Below are positions 63,794-64,000 of a DNA stretch of 64,000 bases, piece after piece (within the stretch, counting starts at the first letter, position 1; every line of letters begins with the position of its first letter). A program made the translations under genes and the position numbers. This DNA comes from Paralithodes platypus (Eukaryota; Arthropoda; Malacostraca; Decapoda; Lithodidae): NCBI GenBank assembly GCA_032716605.1, contig CM064505.1, positions 48,681,762-48,745,761 on the forward strand, in the 5' to 3' direction. The notes below the pieces were generated by a model. It searched no databases, was not told where the DNA came from, and saw only the letters and a program-made list of their open reading frames with translations.

Positions 63794-64000
63794 ATATACA
63801 AGCTTCGGAATGTGAACACACCCATGAAGTTCAATAGCCTGCGGAGGTTCCAAAAGCAGGTGTTGACGGAGCTCCTGGAGAAGTATGCTATGCCACAGAG
63901 GGCAGTGGCACATCCTGGGCCCGCCGTTATTGACCGCTTGCAGTGTGCTCAATACTTGATTAGGCACAGGCTTGGTTCCCTGCCTCAGAATGATTCAGGA
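63794..64000 (+). pseudogene. piggyBac P2 transposase, continuation
   Basis: Continues directly from NAYNI at 53605: YKLRNVNTPMKFNSLRRFQK and further, collinear with 44323-44520 of P1. The cysteine domain expected next lies beyond the window end. Confidence 0.87.

Larger units (their letters stand above)
50944..64000 (+). mobile_element. piggyBac transposon family P2 (right end outside window)
   Basis: Begins TTAACCCCACCACCCCGG and continues with GGGCTCTTGAACGCCCATTG. The transposase gene runs from 51096 to 53605 and resumes at 63794 after a Gypsy-type LTR element. Confidence 0.87.

Overview
The window reads as eukaryotic, arthropod-like nuclear DNA. Introns are AT-rich, transposable elements of many classes are densely nested, and the only recognisable host coding sequence is one 79-base exon with clean splice sites (18454-18532). 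That exon encodes the catalytic motif of a TruD/PUS7-type tRNA pseudouridine synthase. A decapod crustacean is my best guess from the mix of elements (DIRS, RTE, CR1-like LINEs, piggyBac, Penelope-like), but this is inference. Nearly everything else is mobile DNA lying in, or next to, introns of that gene.

Layout. 1-17833: a DIRS-type tyrosine-recombinase retrotransposon inserted into the RT gene of a second DIRS element; the inner copy spans 1716-13619 and carries an RTE-like LINE (1929-5412) in its left inverted repeat. The outer copy also carries a truncated CR1-like LINE and a TTAA-flanked MITE. 17834-21468: a pogo/Tigger-like tip, intron, the PUS7-like exon, intron, and a complete but mutated Tigger element (18632-21225). 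21469-39105: an RTE LINE on the minus strand broken into five pieces by a CR1-like LINE, a TA-flanked MITE, a Penelope-like element (itself hit by three TTAA-specific insertions, LINEs and a SINE), and a second, inverted RTE copy. 39106-40317: SINE relic and unassigned DNA. 40318-48730: piggyBac family P1 with its MITEs, and a LINE (family 4) that shares its 3' end with the SINE. 48731-50943: unassigned DNA, a P2-type MITE with a SINE in it, and a small palindromic element. 50944-64000: piggyBac family P2, whose transposase gene is split by a Gypsy-type LTR retrotransposon (53606-63793). This LTR element has long LTRs and the unusual order protease-integrase-RT. It carries a Penelope-like insertion in gag and a SINE in one LTR.

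How the parts relate. Several insertions can be checked inside the window because an uninterrupted paralogue is present: the DIRS RT target, two exact and one near TTAA empty site in the Penelope-like element, and the SINE target in the LTR. Autonomous and dependent elements occur together: two piggyBac families with MITEs matching their ends, and a LINE with a SINE carrying the LINE's 3' tail. Almost all element genes have stops or frameshifts; the inner DIRS RT-RNase H frame and the conserved catalytic stretches of the two piggyBac transposases are open. Breaks were located by comparing copies by eye, so exact junctions may be off by a few bases.
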